Under the pieces are notes generated by a model that was given only the letters and a program-made list of their open reading frames with translations, did no database searches and was not told where the DNA came from. Shown in pieces: positions 60,369 to 64,000 of a DNA stretch of 64,000 bases. The position numbers were made by a program, and so were the translations under genes. Source of the stretch: Pachypanchax playfairii (lineage: Eukaryota > Chordata > Actinopteri > Cyprinodontiformes > Aplocheilidae); contig SSNP01000041.1 of assembly GCA_006937955.1 (NCBI GenBank), forward strand, positions 2,905,735 to 2,969,734, given 5' to 3'. The first letter of the stretch is position 1; every line of letters begins with the position of its first letter.

Positions 60369-62135
60369 AGTTTCAAGTTTATTTATTTATAAAGCGCCAT
60401 TTCATGACAAAGTCATTTCAAGGCACTTTACAGAAAAAATCAACCAATTAATAATAAAACATTTCCTATCTAAGTAACCAGCCGATTAGGTTGAATTGTT
60501 AATTCAGCACAATCCCCCATCCTGAGCAGCACGATTGGCGACAGTGGAAAGGAACGACTCCCTTTTAACAGGAAGAAACCTCTAGCAGAACCAGAACCTG
60601 GCTCAGGATGGGCGGCCTTCTGCTTGAGCCAACTGGGGTCTGAGCTGACACAAAAGAGACACAGACAAACACCGATGGATTTTGGCCAGTCATCTTGTCT
60701 ATAGAAAGATAAACAGAGAAAAGAAGAAACAGAAACAGTTAATGGCAGCTATAACAATCAATACAAACATGGAGAGTAAAGAGAGACAGCAGAGAGAAGA
60801 AATGTGGTCAATATGTCCTCCGGCAGTCTAAGCCTATAGCAGCATGACAAAAGGGAAAGCTCAGGAAAACCCAAGCTAACCCTGACTAATGGATTGTGTA
60901 ATAAGGACAGTTTAAAGTCTATTCTTAAAACTACACAAGGTGTCTGCCTCACAGATAAAAAGTGGAAGCTGGTTCCACATGAGAGGAGCCTGATAACTAA
61001 AAGCTCTTCCTTCCATTCTACTTTTAGAAACTCTAGGAACCACAGGCAGACCTGCAGTCTGAGAGCGAATTGATCTGTTAGGAACACAGCTTGTTCCTAA
61101 GGTTCTCAGATCCAAAAATCACAACCTCTGTCTTGTCTGAGTTTAAAAGCAAAAAATTAAGCGTCATCCAAGATTTTACATCATGAAGACAAGCTTGTAA
61201 TCTCTGCAGCTGGTTGGTCTCATCAGGCTTCATTGATAGATATAACTGAGTATCATCAGCAAAAAAATTGAATTTTATACCATGTTGTCTAATACTTTTA
61301 CCAAGCGGTAGAATATATATATAGTAAAGAGGATTGGTCCAAGCACTGAACCCTGAGGAACTCCATGACTGACTCTGGTATATGAAGAAGATTCATTATT
61401 TACATGAACAAACTGAAATCTTTCAGTTAAATATGATTCAAACCAGTTTAATGCAGTTCCCTGAATTCCAATATAATAATTAAGCCTCTTCAACAGGATC
61501 TTATGATCTATAGTATCAAACGCAGCACTGAGATCTAACAGGACAAGTAGAGACACAAGTCCACTGTCTGAGGCCATGAAAATATCATTAGAAACTTTCA
61601 CCAGGGCTGTTTCAGTGCTATGATGAGCTCTAAATCCTGACTGGAACTCTTCAAAAAGATTATTACTGTGTAGATGATCACATAACTGGTTTGCAACTAT
61701 CTTTTCTGGAATTTTTGAGATGAAGGGTAAATTGGATATAGGTTAATAATTACCTGGAGATCCTGGATCAAGATCAGGATTCTTAAGTAAAGGTTTAATA
61801 ACAGCAACCTTAAAGGCCTTAGGCACATATCCATTCATTAAAGACAAATTGATCATGTCCAATATCCATGTGTTAATCAATGGGAAAACCTCTTTAAAAA
61901 GTCTGGTTGGAACAGGATCCAACATACATGTAGATGGTTTAGAAGAAGCTATAATTTGTGTTAACTCATTAAGATCAGCTGGACAGAAACTGTCTAAACA
62001 TGATTCAGATTCTAAAGCTGCTTCACTGGACAATGAACCAGAGACAACAGTGGAAAAGACATTATAGATTTTTTCTCTAATTGAATCTATTTTATTAGTG
62101 AAGAATTTCATGAAGTCATCACTACTGAGGGTTAA
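60369..62135 (-). mobile_element. 5'-truncated L2-like LINE
   Basis: Minus-strand element of about 1.77 kb. The 3' end (low coordinates) has AAGTTTATTTATTTATAAAG then GGCACTTTACAG, the tail type of teleost L2/CR1-group LINEs. The coding part retains reverse transcriptase motifs in order, then the C-terminal block APLMWNQLP (about 60975). A deletion joins the ADD-distal region to the C-terminus near 61110. The 5' half (endonuclease) is absent, as is usual after incomplete target-primed reverse transcription. Confidence 0.85.
61100..62135 (-). pseudogene. L2-like LINE reverse transcriptase, disrupted
   Basis: An N-terminal palm/fingers lead-in at about 62120-61750 contains DPVPTRLFKE and VAVIKPLLKNPDLDP. 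A stop TAA follows at 61743-61745, where the family has Arg before PISNLPF. Then come FRAHHSTETAL, motif A LDLSAAFDTIDH (61502-61540, catalytic Asp present), motif B HGVPQGSVLGPILFTIY (61310-61370), a frameshift in a TA-repeat at about 61312-61323, and motif C FFADDTQLY (61241-61268, both catalytic Asp present). It ends in a stop near 61100 followed by the deleted thumb region. Copying activity is lost, but divergence looks modest, so insertion was fairly recent. Confidence 0.85.
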
Positions 62136-62365
62136 AGGGATACAAGTCCAGACTTCCTGGTTCCATAACGAATCACATGTGAGTCTGCAAGGCTGCCAAG
62201 TATTCAACACAAGCAGCTGGAATTCCACAACGAGCAGCAGCAAAAAGGAAGAAACCACATCCTTTCAACTCCTTCCATTACTTTTAACTGTACTTGTTTT
62301 TAAATGTCCTTTATAAAAAAAAACTTGACTGAAACATGTTGGACATTTTTCCTTGAGGTCTAGAG

Positions 62366-62874
62366 TTAAGCTGCATTCATACTAACGCAGCTTCGACGTG
62401 TCAGAGACACGCACCGCCATGATACGAAGTCGTATGGGCTTTCCAACTGACTCGGATGGTCGGTTGGAGTCACTCTCTATTTTCTAACTTTCCGATGGCC
62501 GTGTCGGATGATGCACGTCTGTGATTGGTCAGCCAAACAACCCAACATCATTTCCGGCAAGACGTAGCTTCCCTTTAGTAAACAGCGCGAGTGTCGACAG
62601 TCTTGAAGACAAATTTGTCCGTATTAAAAGAGGTCTGAAGGGCAGCAGTGGCGATGCCGGTGGCCGTAAAGTCCCTGCTTTTTATTTGTTCCTCTCGTTG
62701 TGGGAACCAAACATAAAGCACTGGGAGACCTCTAAGTAAGGAACGCGCCTCCTGCTGTCCTGGCGGAGAATTTCTTTGCAACAGGGTCGGGGTAGTATGA
62801 ACAGAAACTGGCTCCGTCAGTACACCACCGTGTGGGAGCACATTTACCTTTGCGTAAGCATGAATCCAGCTTAA
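62366..62874. mobile_element. TTAA-ended MITE with GCTGCATTCATACTAACGC termini
   Basis: Left end TTAAGCTGCATTCATACTAA (62366) and right end complement TTAAGCTGGATTCATGCTTA (from 62874) match at most positions over 23 bp. TTAA at each end is compatible with a piggyBac-type target; a Harbinger-type alternative is possible. The interior is CpG-richer than its surroundings, with opposing open frames of 72 and 88 codons and no recognised transposase motif. Confidence 0.65.
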
Positions 62875-63153
62875 GACAACACTGATTTAGGGCAAAAATT
62901 TGTCCAAGAGCCTTCACTACAAGAGACTAAATGGTCTGGCGTCAAAGAGTAACAAATACTGAGTAGATATACTGCCAGGAGAGCAGGTGTAATTGGTGGA
63001 TTGACCTCAGGTGCAACTCATCAGCAGTATTAACAGTCTCACCTGTGGGCGAGGCTGAAGATAGGCAACCCAGACTCACCTGAGGGGAGAAAATAGGTGG
63101 GAAAAGCCAGAAGGAAAGAAAAGCTGGGAAGAATGTTGAAAAGATAAAAAGAT

Positions 63154-63486
63154 TGTCATGATCCAAGTTATGTTGTTTCCTCTGCTCCTGCTCTGTACAT
63201 CATTGTTTCATTTGAATCACCTGTCCTTAATTACCCCCCATGTTTGTCACCTGTTTCATACTGTAGAAGTTCTCTGTCCAGGTCTTGTCAGATCCTTTAA
63301 CATTTTTATGAATGTGAATGTGTTTTGCCACGTTAAGGCAAGCCAATGCTAACTTTGTATTTTTGTTTGATTCAAGTCAAGTCTATAATTTTAAGTAAGT
63401 TTATTATTGATTAAACCACTTTGGATTTGACTCCTCCTGTCTGCTGCTACATCCTTACATTTAGTTCCTAAACCACAGCCATGTTC
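63154..63486 (+). mobile_element. Degraded gypsy-type LTR
   Basis: Starts TGTCATGATCC, like the inverted LTR terminus at 7277-7856. It continues with CACCTGTCCTTAATTACC, GTTTGTCACCTGTTTC and, near its end, CTGCTGCTACATCCTTACAT and TTTAGTTCCT, paralleling 'CTGCATTTGGGTCCT'. The right end and target duplication are not preserved. Confidence 0.4.
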
Positions 63487-64000
63487 CCAGTCTCCAGTTC
63501 TCATAACGAAGAGGGAAAGAAATAGAAAAATGGAGAAAACCCCAGTTATCTGAAAACGGTTAGGTGTGATTTTAAAAATTAGTGAAAAAGCAGCTAAGAT
63601 TCAAAGAAAAAGTTTGACAAAACTTGAGAAAGTTTCCATCTACTGTTAGAAACTTACAGAAACCCCAAAGAAAACTGCAGACTGAAATGCTCTGTTAGCA
63701 AAAAATGGAACAATAAGATCAATAATATAGGATGTCATGTGTCATTCATAACTGCAGACAAAGTAACAGAAAGAGTCTGAGTTTTCCTTGTTTTATAAAA
63801 ACACACACCTGGATGTGCAACAGCCCTGCAGCAGCTACTTTTTTTTGGCATCTTCCCTAATAAAAGTGCCAAAAGCTCTAGACTAAGTGTAACTAACACC
63901 TGCATTGGTTTGAGCTGCAGTGAGGCAGGCAGGTATTGCCTGGCACCAAATTAGAGGACAATAGTCTCCCATTTTTTTAACGCACACAGACATCTGTTAA
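63487..64000. other. Non-coding DNA, nothing recognised
   Basis: AT-rich sequence to the window edge with no recognisable feature. Confidence 0.5.

Larger units (their letters stand above)
60311..62275 (+). repeat. Dispersed repeat (family A), copy 2, split by a LINE
   Basis: The left piece (60311-60368) starts GTTAAAGGTACAATATGTAA and matches 11386 onward. The right piece (62145-62275) carries CCAGACTTCCTGGTTCC, CACATGTGAGTCTGC and TTCAACACAAGCAGCTGG, matching 11560-11599 and 12279-12345. About 120 bp of the repeat present at 11.4 kb is missing at the LINE junction. The site corresponding to the Harbinger insertion in copy 1 is unoccupied (62188-62190). Confidence 0.75.

Noticed and set aside
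62098..62316. 72-codon plus-strand frame across the LINE/repeat junction
   Set aside because: It spans two unrelated repeats and opposes the LINE reverse transcriptase frame.

Overview
The window reads as an intergenic or intronic stretch of a ray-finned fish nuclear genome, most likely a percomorph-type teleost (moderate confidence, species not identifiable). The grounds are AT-rich DNA with no bacterial-style gene packing, long di-, tetra- and pentanucleotide microsatellites, and transposon families typical of teleosts: L2-like LINEs, Tc1/mariner, hAT, PIF/Harbinger, TTAA-target MITEs, gypsy-type LTRs and a tRNA-headed SINE. No complete cellular protein-coding gene was found. Nearly all open frames are chance frames of about 60-100 codons. 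The 512-codon and 249-codon frames near 18-20 kb come from a 21-bp minisatellite whose period is divisible by three. All coordinates were counted by eye and may be off by a base or two.

Layout. 0-14 kb is transposon-dense: a LINE relic (0.6-1.1 kb), an ATCT microsatellite (2 kb), a three-level nest (hAT inside a MITE inside a Tc1-like relic, 2.44-4.19 kb), three copies of one TTAA-flanked MITE (5.5, 7.9 and 13.0 kb), a solo LTR with target duplication (7.3-7.9 kb), and a Harbinger element carrying a transposase remnant (11.6-12.3 kb). 14-18 kb is plain non-coding DNA with one strong G-quadruplex-type tract. 18.3-20.3 kb is a minisatellite of about 93 units. 20.5-23.2 kb holds a fold-back hAT MITE and a nested pair: a hAT element with a perfect 8-bp target duplication inserted in an older transposon. 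Each member of the pair carries a gene-like CpG-containing start region. 24-29 kb holds LINE and LTR relics, a 20-bp tandem repeat, a perfect 19-bp hairpin and a staged pentanucleotide repeat. 29-46 kb is mostly quiet DNA with stretches that look like conserved non-coding sequence, a second tetranucleotide repeat, a 1.3-kb mariner-type element with inverted repeats of about 58 bp, and one isolated exon-like segment. 46.6-47.5 kb is a mosaic of L2 tail, dimeric-tRNA SINE and Tc1 3' end. 50.06-50.71 kb is a CpG-rich MITE. 51-60 kb is again quiet. 60.3-62.3 kb is an L2-like LINE with reverse transcriptase motifs, sitting inside a second copy of the repeat seen at 11.4 kb. This is followed by another MITE and an LTR relic.

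No pathway or operon is present. What the window offers is a transposon insertion record. Several events can be read to the base from target duplications. One Harbinger insertion has its unoccupied target preserved in a paralogous repeat 50 kb away. The most noteworthy unexplained content is the 21.3-23.2 kb nest, where a hAT element appears to carry a promoter-plus-ORF segment and its host element carries an ORF ending at a consensus splice donor.
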